From the NCBI GenBank assembly GCA_963747405.1, contig CAVVFG010000010.1, positions 248,001 through 312,000 of the forward strand: DNA of 64,000 nucleotides, in the 5' to 3' direction. Below are positions 25,647 through 37,623 of this stretch, piece after piece (within the stretch, counting starts at the first letter, position 1; every line of letters starts with the position of its first letter). Made by a program: the position numbers and the translations under genes. Under the pieces are notes generated by a model that worked only from the letters and a program-made list of their open reading frames with translations, was not told the origin of the DNA and made no database searches. This DNA is from Fodinibacter sp963747405. Its GTDB lineage: Bacteria > Actinomycetota > Actinomycetes > Actinomycetales > Dermatophilaceae.

Positions 25647-25720
25647 CTTCCGTGCCGAGTACCTGTGCAGGGTCGCCCAGCTCCACGCCATCGCCGAGGC
25701 CCGCGCGGTCGCGAAGCGGG

Positions 25721-26776
25721 TCAGGCGCCCGGCGTCCCCAGCCAGGCGGCGATGTCCGCCTCGGCCGCCGCCCGCACGTCCGACGGCGCACGGCTCGCCG
25801 CCAGCGACGCCCGCGCCAGCGACACGAGCTCCGCGTCCGAGAACCCGTGGTCGACCCTCGCCGTCGCGTACTGGTCGGCCAGCCGCGACCCGAAGATCAG
25901 CGGGTCGTCGGCGCCCAGCGCAACCGAGGCCCCGGCATCCACCAGCGCCCGCAACGGCACCTCCGCCGCCACGTCGTACACCCCGAGCGACACGTTCGAC
26001 AGCGGGCACACCTCCAGCGTCACCCCGTCGCGCACCACCCGCTCGAGCACCCGCGGGTCCTCCACCGCCCGCACCCCGTGGCCCAGCCGGTCGGGCCCGA
26101 TGGCGTCCAGGGTCTCGGCGACCGCCGGCGCCCCGAGCAGCTCGCCCGCGTGCGGCGCCAGCATCAGCCCGGCCCGCCGCGCGATCGCGAAGGCGTGCGC
26201 GAACTCCTCGGTCACCCCACGCCGCTCGTCGTTCGACAGCCCGAATCCGACCACCGCCCCCGGCCCCGAGCCCGCGTGCCGCGCCGCGAGGCGCGCCAGC
26301 GTGTTCGCCTCGAGCGGGTGCCGCATCCGGCTGGCCGCCACGATGACGCCCACCTGCGCCACCCCCGGCACCGCCGAGACCAGCCGCGCCTCGTCGAGCA
26401 CGATCTCCAGGGCGGGCGTGATGCCGCCGACGTACGGCGCGTACGAGGTCGGGTCGACCTGCAGCTCCAGCCAGCGCGACCCCTCGGCCCCGTCGTCGAG
26501 CGCCGCCTCGCGCACGATCCGGCGCATGTCGTCCTCGCCGCGCACGCAGGCGCGCGCCGCGTCGTACAGCCGCTGGAACCGGAACCACCCGCGCTCGTCG
26601 GCGGTGTCGAACCGCGGCGGCCAGTGCGTCGTCAGCGACGACGGCAGGCGGATGCCGTGCCGCGCCGCCAGCTCGCGGACGGTCGCCACCCGCATCGAGC
26701 CGGTGAAGTGCAGGTGGAGGTGGGCCTTGGGCAGGTCCGTGACGGACCGCTGGGGCTCAGCGGCCGCGTCGCTCAC
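25721..26776 (-). CDS. Adenosine deaminase-like amidohydrolase
   Basis: A 351-residue metal-dependent deaminase. The N-terminal HxH (KAHLHLHFTGSM), the mid-chain His (LAPHAGE), GHGVRA, CPLSNVSLG and the late metal Asp (GADDPLIFGS) are present, so the active site looks functional. The first motif reads HLHFTGS instead of the classical HxHLDGS, and the late motif GADDP replaces NTDDP. It may therefore belong to an actinobacterial paralogue group whose purine substrate is not certain. It is the third gene of the minus-strand operon; its start overlaps the stop of the DUF5709 gene by 4 bases. Confidence 0.85.
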   Translation of the reverse strand: MSDAAAEPQRSVTDLPKAHLHLHFTGSMRVATVRELAARHGIRLPSSLTTHWPPRFDTADERGWFRFQRLYDAARACVRGEDDMRRIVREAALDDGAEGSRWLELQVDPTSYAPYVGGITPALEIVLDEARLVSAVPGVAQVGVIVAASRMRHPLEANTLARLAARHAGSGPGAVVGFGLSNDERRGVTEEFAHAFAIARRAGLMLAPHAGELLGAPAVAETLDAIGPDRLGHGVRAVEDPRVLERVVRDGVTLEVCPLSNVSLGVYDVAAEVPLRALVDAGASVALGADDPLIFGSRLADQYATARVDHGFSDAELVSLARASLAASRAPSDVRAAAEADIAAWLGTPGA

Positions 26777-27294
26777 TCGCCGTCGGAGTCCTCGTCGTAG
26801 GTGTCGTCGATGACGTGCACGGCAGCCTCCTCGGCCGACGCCCCGGCGCCGTCGATGCCGACGTCCTCGCCGACCAGGTCCTTCTCGAGGTCTTCGCCGG
26901 TGCCCTCGTCGGGCGCCACGAGCCGCCCGGCCCGCACGTCGCCGACCTCGCCGTCACCGAGCCAGTCGTCCTCGGCGTCGATGCTGTCCGGGTCGTCGCC
27001 GCCGAGGCGGCCGTCGTCGTCGAGACCCGACTCGTTCTCCGGCGCGCCGTAGGCCGAGGCGGGGTCGGGCACCTCCTGCTGGATCCGCTCGTCGATGGTC
27101 TCGTCGCGGTGCTGCTCCTCGGCGGTCACACCGTGTGCGAACGACCCCCGCGCGTGGTCGGCGGGGGAGTACCCGCGGTCGAGCACGTCGTCGACGTCCT
27201 CCTGCACCAGGGTGTCCTCGGGCTGCAGCTGGTCCTCGTCGTCGAGGCTGTAGTCACCCAGGTCGTTGGCGATGTTCTCCTGCTGTTCGGACAT
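26773..27294 (-). CDS. DUF5709-like acidic protein
   Basis: A 173-residue, very acidic protein, probably largely disordered. The N-terminal YSLDDEDQLQPEDTLVQEDVDDVLDRGYSPADHARGS pattern is the DUF5709 core that recurs in actinobacteria. There are no membrane segments and no catalytic motif. It sits between an aminotransferase gene (4-base gap) and the deaminase gene (4-base overlap), in one operon on the minus strand. Function is unknown. Confidence 0.85.
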   Translation of the reverse strand: MSEQQENIANDLGDYSLDDEDQLQPEDTLVQEDVDDVLDRGYSPADHARGSFAHGVTAEEQHRDETIDERIQQEVPDPASAYGAPENESGLDDDGRLGGDDPDSIDAEDDWLGDGEVGDVRAGRLVAPDEGTGEDLEKDLVGEDVGIDGAGASAEEAAVHVIDDTYDEDSDGE

Positions 27295-27298
27295 GCCA

Positions 27299-28606
27299 TC
27301 ACCCTATGTCGGCGAGCCGCTCCGCCGTGGCGAGGGCGACGCACGTCGCCACCCCGGCCATCGCCGTCTCGACCTCGGCCAGCTCGGGGAAGGAGGGTGC
27401 GAGGCGGATGTTGCGGTCGCGCGGGTCGCGACCGTGCGGGAAGGAGGCCCCGGCCGGGGTCAGGGCGATGCCGGCCTCCCGGGCCAGCGCGACGACCCGC
27501 GACGCGCACCCGTCCACGACGTCGAGGCTGACGAAGTAGCCGCCCGCGGGTCGGGTCCACTCGGCCACGCCCAGCCCGGCGAGCTCGGCGGTCAGCGCCG
27601 CGTCGACGGCGGCGAACTTCGGCGCCAGGATCGCCCGGTGCCTGGCCATGTGCTCGCGCACGCCCTGCGCCGAGCCGAACAGCTGCAGGTGCCGCAGCTG
27701 GTTGACCTTGTCGGGCCCGATCGAGGCGAACTGCTGATGGCCCAGGTACCAGGCGATGGTCTCCCGGGAGGCGCCGAGGAACGCGACCCCGGCGCCGGCA
27801 TACGTGATCTTGCTCGTCGAGGCGAACATGACCGGCCGGTGCGGGTGCCCCGCGGCCGAGGAGAGCGAGAGGATGTCGGCCGACTTCGCCTCCGCCTCGG
27901 TGAGGTGGTGGAAGGCGTAGGCGTTGTCCCAGAAGATGCGGAAGTCCGGCGCTGCGGTCGGCATCGAGGCGAGCCGGCTGGCGACCTCCTGGGTGACCAC
28001 CGAACCGGCGGGGTTGGCGTAGGTCGGCACGATCCACATGCCCTTGATCGACGCGTCGTCCCTGACCAGGGCCTCGACGGCCGCGACGTCCGGCCCGTCG
28101 GGCAGCATCGGCACCGTCACCATCTCGATGCCGTAGGACGCCAGCATCGTGTAGTGCCGGTCGTAGCCCGGCACCGGGCACACGAAGGTGACCTTCTCCT
28201 CGTCCTTCCAGGGCCGCGGCGAGTCGACGCCCCCGTGCAGCAGGTGCTGCACCAGCACGTCGTGCATCATCGTCAGGCTCGAGCTGCCGCCCGCGACGAG
28301 CTGCTCGGGGTCGACCCAGAGCAGCTCGGCGAAGATCTCCCGCAGCTCGCGCAGGCCGTTCAGCCCGCCGTAGTTACGGACGTCGACCCCGTCGGCGTCC
28401 TTGGTGCCGACTGGTAGGGCGAGCAGCCCGTCGGACAGGTCGAGCTGCGCCACGCTGGGCTTGCCCCGGGTGAGGTCGAGCTTCAGCCCGCGCTCCCGAA
28501 GACGGGCGTAGGCAGCCCGCTGCTCCTCGAGGTAGGCCGCCAGCTGCTGCGGGGAGCGCTCGGCGAGGGGGTGGCGGTCGGCGGTGGAGGGGGTCTGCGT
28601 GGTCAC
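27299..28606 (-). CDS. PLP-dependent aminotransferase (class I-fold, actinobacterial aspartate aminotransferase type)
   Basis: A 435-residue fold-type I aminotransferase of the PF12897-like group, which includes the Corynebacterium aspartate aminotransferase. Landmarks: LDLTRGKPSVAQLDLSDG, YGGLNGLRELREIFAELLWVDP, AGGSSSLTMMHDVL (PLP phosphate), TYANPAGSVV and DNAYAFHHL. The PLP lysine is in FASTSKITYAGAGVAFLG and an Arg-containing RNIRLAPSFP lies near the C-terminus. Start GTG 28606 (MTTQTPS). It probably interconverts aspartate/2-oxoglutarate and oxaloacetate/glutamate. First gene of the minus-strand operon. Confidence 0.88.
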   Translation of the reverse strand: MTTQTPSTADRHPLAERSPQQLAAYLEEQRAAYARLRERGLKLDLTRGKPSVAQLDLSDGLLALPVGTKDADGVDVRNYGGLNGLRELREIFAELLWVDPEQLVAGGSSSLTMMHDVLVQHLLHGGVDSPRPWKDEEKVTFVCPVPGYDRHYTMLASYGIEMVTVPMLPDGPDVAAVEALVRDDASIKGMWIVPTYANPAGSVVTQEVASRLASMPTAAPDFRIFWDNAYAFHHLTEAEAKSADILSLSSAAGHPHRPVMFASTSKITYAGAGVAFLGASRETIAWYLGHQQFASIGPDKVNQLRHLQLFGSAQGVREHMARHRAILAPKFAAVDAALTAELAGLGVAEWTRPAGGYFVSLDVVDGCASRVVALAREAGIALTPAGASFPHGRDPRDRNIRLAPSFPELAEVETAMAGVATCVALATAERLADIG

Positions 28607-28674
28607 GCCCCATATCGTGGCAGAGGGCGGCCGGGGCGGTCCGGTCGAGTTCGCGCCCGGACCACGCCGTCCCG

Positions 28675-28680
28675 TATGCT
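28675..28680 (+). promoter_or_regulatory. Possible -10 element for tRNA-Trp
   Basis: TATGCT is the only good -10-like hexamer in the 162-bp gap between the divergent aminotransferase and tRNA-Trp. It lies 88 bases before the tRNA, and its -35 region is not recognisable. Confidence 0.35.
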
Positions 28681-28768
28681 TGCGGTTCGGTGTGATCACC
28701 CATCCTTCGGCGTGCCCGGTGGAGAGTGGTCGCGCCGCACGGAGCACCCCCCCGACCGGGCGCTCCGT

Positions 28769-28841
28769 AGGGCAGTGGCTCAATTGGTAGAGCACCGGTC
28801 TCCAAAACCGGCGGTTGGGGGTTCGAGTCCCTCCTGCCCTG
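28769..28841 (+). tRNA. tRNA-Trp (anticodon CCA)
   Basis: A 73-base cloverleaf: acceptor AGGGCAG/CTGCCCT, D arm TGGCTCAATTGGTAGAGCA, anticodon loop CTCCAAA with CCA, T loop TTCGAGT, discriminator G. No CCA is encoded. It stands directly before secE, the usual actinobacterial order. Confidence 0.95.
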
Positions 28842-28944
28842 CGTCACACGTGTGGTTCGTCCACGACTGCAGCCGTTCCGGTTGCCTTCGCGGTCGTGCC
28901 GCGCGCAAGGCAACCGACACAACGGCTCGACGTGAAGAGGCACC

Positions 28945-29211
28945 GTGACTGACGTGGGTCAGACCAGGACTCCCTCCAAGCCCAGCAAGGGCAAGGAGCG
29001 GGGCGGCAACCCCATTTCCCGGTGGTACCGGGCGGCGGCACTGTTCGTCAGCCAGATCCTCGACGAGCTCCGCAAGGTCGTCCGGCCCACCCGCAACGAG
29101 CTCTGGAACTACACCCTCGTGGTGATCGTGTTCGTCTCGTTCATGATGGCGCTGGTGTCGCTGTTCGACTTCGGCTTCAGCAGGCTCGTCGCGCTGGTGT
29201 TCGGCACCTGA
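28945..29211 (+). CDS. secE: Preprotein translocase subunit SecE
   Basis: An 88-residue membrane protein, normal for the short single-helix actinobacterial SecE. The amphipathic helix ILDELRKVVRPTRNELWNYT and one membrane helix (about residues 58-83) are the family core. It clamps the two halves of SecY in the translocon. GTG start; the N-terminal 25 residues are Lys/Ser/Gly-rich and not conserved. Co-oriented with nusG, 65 bp downstream. Confidence 0.95.
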   Translation: MTDVGQTRTPSKPSKGKERGGNPISRWYRAAALFVSQILDELRKVVRPTRNELWNYTLVVIVFVSFMMALVSLFDFGFSRLVALVFGT

Positions 29212-29276
29212 GGCAGCGCCACCGCGCCCTCCCCACCGCACGACCCGACATACCGAGAACAAGGAAGAGGTCACCC

Positions 29277-30185
29277 GTGTCCGACCAGTGGACCGACAAC
29301 GCCGGCGTGGCGTCCGACGACGCCCCCGAGGTGCTGCCCGAGAGTGTGACGCCGCAGTCCCCCCCGGCCGATCCGGTCCCCGCCGCCGAGGTCGTGGATG
29401 CCGCTGACGTCGCCGCCGGGGACGTCGCCACCGACGAGGTCGCCACCGACGAGCCCGAGCCCGTCGAGGCCGACGTCGAGGACCCGACCGCCGCCGACGA
29501 GGCCGCCACCGACGGGTCCGAGCCCCCGCTGCCCACCGACGAGGACGGCGACCTGCTCGAGGCGGTCGACCCGGTCAAGGCGTTCAAGGACGACCTGGCC
29601 AGCAAGTTCGGAGACTGGTACGTCATCCACTCCTACGCCGGCTACGAGAACAGGGTCAAGGCCAACCTCGAGACCCGGATCATCTCCTTGAACATGGAGG
29701 AGTACATCTTCGAGATCCAGGTGCCCATGGAGGAGGTCACCGAGATCAAGAGCGGCCAGCGCAAGCTGGTCCGCCGGGTGCGGATGCCCGGCTACGTGCT
29801 GGTGCGCATGGACCTCACCGACGAGTCGTGGGGCGCCGTGCGCCACACCCCCGGGGTCACCGGGTTCGTCGGCAACGCCCACCAGCCGGTGCCGCTCACC
29901 CTCGACGAGGTCTACGGCATGATCAAGCCGGCCGACCTCGAGACCTCGGCGGGCGCCCCCGGCGCCACCGGTGGCCAGGCCGGCACTGCCGGCGGCCAGC
30001 GCGAGGCCGCGGTCGTCGACTTCGAGGTCGGCGAGTCGGTCACCGTCATGGACGGCCCGTTCGAGACCCTGCCCGCGACCATCTCCGAGATCAACCCCGA
30101 CACCCAGAAGCTCAAGGTGCTCGTCTCCATCTTCGGCCGGGAGACCCCGGTCGAGCTCTCCTTCAGCCAGGTCTCCAAGCTGTAG
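29277..30185 (+). CDS. nusG: Transcription termination/antitermination factor NusG
   Basis: A 302-residue protein, longer than the E. coli form because of an acidic N-terminal extension (residues 1-100, Asp/Glu/Ala-rich) typical of actinobacteria. The NGN domain starts at WYVIHSYAGYENRVKANLETR, with the RMPGYVLVRM motif and GVTGFVG. The KOW domain is seen as GESVTVMDGPF. It binds RNA polymerase and links it to Rho or the ribosome. GTG 29277 with Shine-Dalgarno AAGGAAGAGG at 29261-29270. Confidence 0.96.
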   Translation: MSDQWTDNAGVASDDAPEVLPESVTPQSPPADPVPAAEVVDAADVAAGDVATDEVATDEPEPVEADVEDPTAADEAATDGSEPPLPTDEDGDLLEAVDPVKAFKDDLASKFGDWYVIHSYAGYENRVKANLETRIISLNMEEYIFEIQVPMEEVTEIKSGQRKLVRRVRMPGYVLVRMDLTDESWGAVRHTPGVTGFVGNAHQPVPLTLDEVYGMIKPADLETSAGAPGATGGQAGTAGGQREAAVVDFEVGESVTVMDGPFETLPATISEINPDTQKLKVLVSIFGRETPVELSFSQVSKL

Positions 30186-30268
30186 GAACCCCCTCCTCGG
30201 GGTCACGAGGACACTGCAAAGGGGTCATCGCCCACGGCGTCGGCCCACATCCACCACGAAGGACAGAC

Positions 30269-30703
30269 ATGCCCCCCAAGAGCAAGAAGGTCTCCGGGTT
30301 CATCAACCTGCAGATCCAGGCCGGTGCCGCGACGCCGGCGCCCCCCGTCGGCCCGGCCCTGGGCCAGCACGGCGTCAACATCATGGAGTTCGTCAAGGCC
30401 TACAACGCGGCCACCGAGCACCAGCGCGGCAGCATCATCCCCGTCGTCATCACGGTCTACGAAGACCGCTCGTTCAGCTTCATCACCAAGACGCCCCCGG
30501 CGTCCGAGCTGATCAAGAAGGCCGCGGGCGTCCAGAAGGGCTCCGGCGAGCCGCACAAGATCAAGGCCGGCCGGCTCACCAAGGACCAGGTGCGCGAGAT
30601 CGCCGAGACCAAGATGCCCGACCTCAACGCCAACGACATCGACGCCGCGATGAAGATCATCGCCGGCACCGCCCGCCAGATGGGCATCGACACCGAGCTC
30701 TGA
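30269..30703 (+). CDS. rplK: 50S ribosomal protein L11
   Basis: A 144-residue protein of standard length. KVSGFINLQIQAGAATPAPP, the VGPALGQHGVNIMEFVK loop and the C-terminal RNA-binding helix region (AGTARQMGI) are as in the family. It binds the GTPase-associated region of 23S rRNA and is the site affected by thiopeptides; the Pro-rich hinge is intact. Paired with rplA downstream, as in most bacteria. Confidence 0.97.
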   Translation: MPPKSKKVSGFINLQIQAGAATPAPPVGPALGQHGVNIMEFVKAYNAATEHQRGSIIPVVITVYEDRSFSFITKTPPASELIKKAAGVQKGSGEPHKIKAGRLTKDQVREIAETKMPDLNANDIDAAMKIIAGTARQMGIDTEL

Positions 30704-30714
30704 GCCCGGTGGCA

Positions 30715-30735
30715 CGGCATCCACCCCGGATGCCG
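30715..30735 (+). repeat. Small hairpin between rplK and rplA
   Basis: CGGCATCC (30715-30722) and GGATGCCG (30728-30735) are exactly complementary over a 5-base loop. It is located inside an operon rather than at its end, so it could attenuate or process the transcript. It carries the same GGATGCC core as the rpoB-rpoC hairpin. Confidence 0.65.
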
Positions 30736-30824
30736 GTGGCGCACCGACCGGTGCCCCACCTGTGGCAGGGCCAGCGCTGGCCCGACGACCACGACTCCAC
30801 TTCCGACACACCCAGGAGCAGCAG

Positions 30825-31541
30825 ATGAAGCGCAGCAAGTCCTACCGCACCGCGGCCGAGAAGATCGACGCGGACAAGGCCTACAGCCCCCTCGAGGCCG
30901 TCCGCCTGGCGAAGAAGACCGCGTCGGCGAAGTACGACGAGACCGTCGAGATCGCCTTCCGCCTCGGCGTCGACCCGCGCAAGGCCGACCAGATGGTGCG
31001 CGGCACCGTCAACCTCCCGCACGGCACCGGCAAGACCGCCCGGGTGCTCGTGTTCGCCAACGGTGACAAGGCCGAGGCAGCCAAAGCTGCCGGCGCCGAC
31101 TACGTCGGCTCCGACGACATGCTCGAGAAGGTGGCTGGCGGCTGGCTCGACTTCGACGCCGTCGTCGCGACCCCCGACCTGATGGGCAAGGTCGGCCGGC
31201 TCGGCAAGGTGCTCGGCCCCCGCGGACTGATGCCGAACCCGAAGACCGGCACCGTCACCATGGACACCGCCAAGGCCGTCACCGACATCAAGGGCGGCAA
31301 GATCGAGTTCCGCGTCGACAAGCACGCGAACCTGCACTTCATCATCGGCAAGGTGTCCTTCGACGAGAAGTCGCTGGTCGAGAACTACGCGACCGCGCTC
31401 GACGAGGTGCTCCGCCTCAAGCCGGCCGCCTCGAAGGGCCGCTACATCACCAAGGCCACCCTGGCCACGACGATGGGCCCCGGCATCCCGCTGGACTTCA
31501 CCCGCACCCGCAACCTCCTCGAGGAGACCGTCGAGGCCTGA
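30825..31541 (+). CDS. rplA: 50S ribosomal protein L1
   Basis: A 238-residue protein. KRYITKATLATTMGPG-like residues at the C-terminus and the signature LGKVLGPRGLMPNPKTGTV (about residues 126-144) identify it. L1 forms the mobile L1 stalk and, in many bacteria, represses its own rplKA mRNA. ATG 30825 has Shine-Dalgarno AGGAGC upstream. A strong terminator follows the stop codon. Confidence 0.97.
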   Translation: MKRSKSYRTAAEKIDADKAYSPLEAVRLAKKTASAKYDETVEIAFRLGVDPRKADQMVRGTVNLPHGTGKTARVLVFANGDKAEAAKAAGADYVGSDDMLEKVAGGWLDFDAVVATPDLMGKVGRLGKVLGPRGLMPNPKTGTVTMDTAKAVTDIKGGKIEFRVDKHANLHFIIGKVSFDEKSLVENYATALDEVLRLKPAASKGRYITKATLATTMGPGIPLDFTRTRNLLEETVEA

Positions 31542-31561
31542 GCCCCGACTCACGACGCGAC

Positions 31562-31591
31562 AGCCCGCCACCCCTCCCGGGGTGGCGGGCT
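31562..31591 (+). terminator. Terminator of the rplK-rplA operon
   Basis: AGCCCGCCACCCC (31562-31574) pairs perfectly with 31579-31591 over a 4-base loop, 20 bases after rplA. Thirteen uninterrupted GC-rich pairs make a convincing factor-independent terminator even without a T tract. Confidence 0.85.
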
Positions 31592-31737
31592 CGTGCGTCC
31601 CGCGGGCCGGATGCCGGTGCCCCGGACGGCCGCCCGCCGCCCGGACCCCCCAGCGCAGCCTCCCACGGCACCCGGTGGCACCGCACTACGCTGGGTCGTG
31701 GACGGGCCGACGGGCCCGCGGAACACCGGAGGTCGAC

Positions 31738-32325
31738 GTGCCCAAGGACCTGCTCACCGTCGCCTGGAGGCTGCTGCTCCTGCGGGGGGTCATCGGCATC
31801 GTGCTCGGCATCGTGCTGATGGTGTGGCCCCAGGCCACCATCGTCGTGCTGATGGTGTTGGTCGGCATCTGGGCCCTGGTCGACGGCGTCGGACTGGCCG
31901 CCCAGGTCTTCGCCAAGGGAGCGAGCGCCGGCCAGCGGGCCTTCTTCGGCGTCATGGCCCTGATCGCCCTGGTCGTCGCCCTCGTCGCCATCTTCCGGCC
32001 CGGGGTGGCCGCCAGCGCGGTCACCTGGTTCCTCGGCATCTGGCTGCTCGTGCGCGGCCTGTTCGAGCTGGTCGGAGCGTTCAGCTCCACCATCGCCGCC
32101 CCGCGCTGGCTGCTCGTGCTCGGCGCCCTGCTCGACCTCGTGCTCGGCTGGCTGTTCGTCTCGAACCCCGGCACGGCGGCCGTCGCCGTGGCCTGGGTCA
32201 TCGGCCTGTTCGCCATCGCCTGGGGCGTCGTCTTCGTCGTGCTGGCCCTCGCCGCCCGCAGTGCCGCCAAGAACCTGCCCGGCGACTCGAGCCTGCCGCC
32301 GGTCATCCCGGGCGCCACGGTCTGA
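31738..32325 (+). CDS. HdeD-like (DUF308) membrane protein
   Basis: A 195-residue protein with six predicted membrane helices arranged as three similar pairs, as in HdeD/DUF308 proteins. Repeated motifs are visible: GVIGIVLGIVLMVWPQATI, WALVDGVGLAAQVF, GIWLLVRGLFELVGAF and GWLFVSNPGTAAVA. In E. coli HdeD is linked to acid resistance at high density; actinobacterial members are uncharacterised. GTG 31738 has CCGGAGG just upstream. It is inserted between rplA and rplJ, which are normally adjacent, behind its own terminator boundary. Confidence 0.88.
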   Translation: MPKDLLTVAWRLLLLRGVIGIVLGIVLMVWPQATIVVLMVLVGIWALVDGVGLAAQVFAKGASAGQRAFFGVMALIALVVALVAIFRPGVAASAVTWFLGIWLLVRGLFELVGAFSSTIAAPRWLLVLGALLDLVLGWLFVSNPGTAAVAVAWVIGLFAIAWGVVFVVLALAARSAAKNLPGDSSLPPVIPGATV

Positions 32326-32390
32326 GCCCGCAACGGCCTGAGCCCCCCAACCGCCCGAGCACCGATTTGGCCGCGGTCCGCCACGGCCCG

Positions 32391-32605
32391 TACGCTGTCC
32401 CCTGACCACAGACCGCCGGTTGTCCCGTGCACCCGCACGAGACCGAAGGCTCCGCGACGAGCGGAGCGCCAGCGCAGGCCACGAACCCGTCACGGCCCGC
32501 CGTGGAGCCCGCTCCGCGTCCCGCCTCCCGATGAGCCCCGTGCCCTGCGCCGGGGCTCTCCTCGTCTCCCGGGCCCCTCGCCGGAGGTCCAGACGACGGA
32601 AGGAG
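32391..32605 (+). promoter_or_regulatory. Putative promoter and L10-type leader of rplJ-rplL
   Basis: TACGCT (32391-32396) could be the -10. The following 200-base untranslated stretch has nested hairpins: GTGC/GCAC near 32428-32439, a perfect GCTCCGC/GCGGAGC stem (32449-32467) next to AGACCGAAGG, and GAGCCCC/GGGGCTC (32533-32558). This fits the autoregulatory L10(L12)4 leader known upstream of rplJ in many bacteria, but the kink-turn has not been verified. No protein gene is visible here. Confidence 0.5.
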
Positions 32606-32611
32606 GCGCCC

Positions 32612-33235
32612 ATGTCTCGTGCCGACAAGGCAGCGGCCATCGCCGAGCTCTCGGACAGGTTCAAGAGCTCGAACGCGGCCGTCCTCACGGAGTACCGCGG
32701 GCTCACGGTGAAGCAGATCACCGACCTGCGCAACTCCCTGCGGGGCAACGCGACCTACGCCGTGGTCAAGAACACGCTGACTGAGCTCGCCGCCAAGGAC
32801 GCCGGGGTGACCGCGTTCGACGGTCAGCTCGTCGGGCCGACCGCCATCGCCTTCATCGAGGGTGACGCGGTCGAGGCGGCCAAGGGTCTGCGTGACTTCG
32901 CCAAGGCAAACCCGCACCTCGTGATCAAGGGCGGTGTGCTGGACGGCAAGGCCCTCAGCGCCGCGGAGATCACCAAGCTCGCGGACCTCGAGTCCCGCGA
33001 GGTCCTGCTCGCCAAGCTGGCCGGCGCCATGAACGCCTCGCTCAGCAAGGCGGTCTACCTCTTCGCCGCTCCGCTCTCGCAGGCCGCCCGCACGGTCGAC
33101 GCGCTGCGGGCGAAGGTCGAGACGGAAGGCCCGGTCTCCGGCGCCCCCGCCGCGCCCGCTGCCGACGAGTCCCCCGCCGAGGCCGCTCCCGCGGCCGAGG
33201 CTCCCGACGTCGCCGAGGGTGGCGACGCGAGCTGA
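32612..33235 (+). CDS. rplJ: 50S ribosomal protein L10
   Basis: A 207-residue protein. The conserved N-terminal domain (SRADKAAAIAELSDRFKSS, LTEYRGLTVKQITDLR, VKNTLTELA) is followed by the helix that binds L7/L12 dimers. The last 35 residues are an Ala/Pro/Glu-rich extension common in actinobacteria. It is the base of the ribosomal stalk. Shine-Dalgarno AAGGAGG at about 32600-32606. Confidence 0.96.
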   Translation: MSRADKAAAIAELSDRFKSSNAAVLTEYRGLTVKQITDLRNSLRGNATYAVVKNTLTELAAKDAGVTAFDGQLVGPTAIAFIEGDAVEAAKGLRDFAKANPHLVIKGGVLDGKALSAAEITKLADLESREVLLAKLAGAMNASLSKAVYLFAAPLSQAARTVDALRAKVETEGPVSGAPAAPAADESPAEAAPAAEAPDVAEGGDAS

Positions 33236-33298
33236 CCTCACGGTCGGCTTCCCACCGAAACGCCACTCACGGCATACGCAGTACGAAAGGACGCCATC

Positions 33299-33688
33299 AT
33301 GGCAAAGCTCAGCACCGACGAGCTCCTTGACGCCTTCAAGGAGATGACCCTGATCGAGCTCTCTGAGTTCGTGAAGCAGTTCGAGGAGACCTTCGGGGTC
33401 ACCGCCGCGGCCCCGGTCGCGGTGGCCGCCGCGGGCGCCCCCGCCGGTGGCGGCGAGGCCGCCGCCCCCGAGGAGCAGGACGAGTTCGACGTCGTCCTCG
33501 AGGCCGCCGGCGACAAGAAGATCGCCGTCATCAAGGAGGTCCGCTCGCTGACCTCCCTCGGCCTGAAGGAGGCCAAGGACCTCGTCGACGGGGCGCCCAA
33601 GGCCGTCCTGGAGAAGGTCGACAAGGCCGCGGCCGACAAGGCCAAGGACCAGCTCGAGGCTGCCGGCGCGACCGTCACCCTCAAGTGA
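33299..33688 (+). CDS. rplL: 50S ribosomal protein L7/L12
   Basis: A 129-residue acidic protein. The N-terminal dimerisation helices (LSTDELLDAFKEMTLIELSEFVKQFEE) are joined by an Ala/Gly-rich hinge to the C-terminal domain, with the factor-binding surface KKIAVIKEVRSLTSLGLKEAKDLVDGAP. It recruits translational GTPases. Transcribed together with rplJ, 63 bp downstream. Confidence 0.97.
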   Translation: MAKLSTDELLDAFKEMTLIELSEFVKQFEETFGVTAAAPVAVAAAGAPAGGGEAAAPEEQDEFDVVLEAAGDKKIAVIKEVRSLTSLGLKEAKDLVDGAPKAVLEKVDKAAADKAKDQLEAAGATVTLK

Positions 33689-33722
33689 GCCCGTCCCCCG
33701 AGGGGGACTGAGCCACTGCGCC

Positions 33723-33760
33723 ACGGGCGGGTCCCGACCACCAGGTCGGGGCCCGCCCGT
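33723..33760 (+). terminator. Terminator of the rplJ-rplL operon
   Basis: ACGGGCGGGTCCCGAC (33723-33738) pairs with 33745-33760 with one mismatch over a 6-base loop, 35 bases after rplL. It is a typical strong GC hairpin without a T tract. Confidence 0.8.
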
Positions 33761-33849
33761 CGTGCTGTGCGGGGCGGCCGGCGGCCGCGGCAGGCCCCCT
33801 CGGGGGCCGGGGAGCACCTGCCTGTGACGCACCGATCGGGCCCGAAACC

Positions 33850-33965
33850 TTGACTCGGGGGAAGCGGACCGACATCCTGTTCGCGTCGCTCGCTCCGGCG
33901 GGGGGCCGTCGCCCGGGCCGGCAGGCTTGACCGGGCTGGACGGTCGTGTCTTTCTCAGGTATGCT
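33850..33965 (+). promoter_or_regulatory. Promoter region of rpoB-rpoC
   Basis: Two sigma-70-type candidates lie in the 440-bp gap: TTGACT (33850-33855) - 17 bp - CATCCT (33873-33878), and TGGACG (33937-33942) - 17 bp - TATGCT (33960-33965). The second is the better match and leaves a leader of about 155 bases before the rpoB start. No gene is supported in the gap. Confidence 0.6.
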
Positions 33966-34128
33966 ATCTCTTTGCGCTGCCCCCTACCTCTCTTGCTCGT
34001 CGATGAGCTGCCGTGTCGTCATGCCCCCGGTTCCCCCGGGTGGAAGTGCGACCGGTGGTCCCGGTGATCATCTCCGGTCGGGTGCGGCCAGCCCAGAAGT
34101 CTGAACAGGCCTGTGGAAGGAACCCTCC

Positions 34129-37614
<3,486 letters not shown>

Positions 37615-37623
37615 CAGGTGTGC

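Noticed and set aside
28769..28841. Integration of a mobile element at tRNA-Trp
   Set aside because: tRNA-Trp is directly followed by secE-nusG, and no direct repeat of its 3' end was seen nearby.
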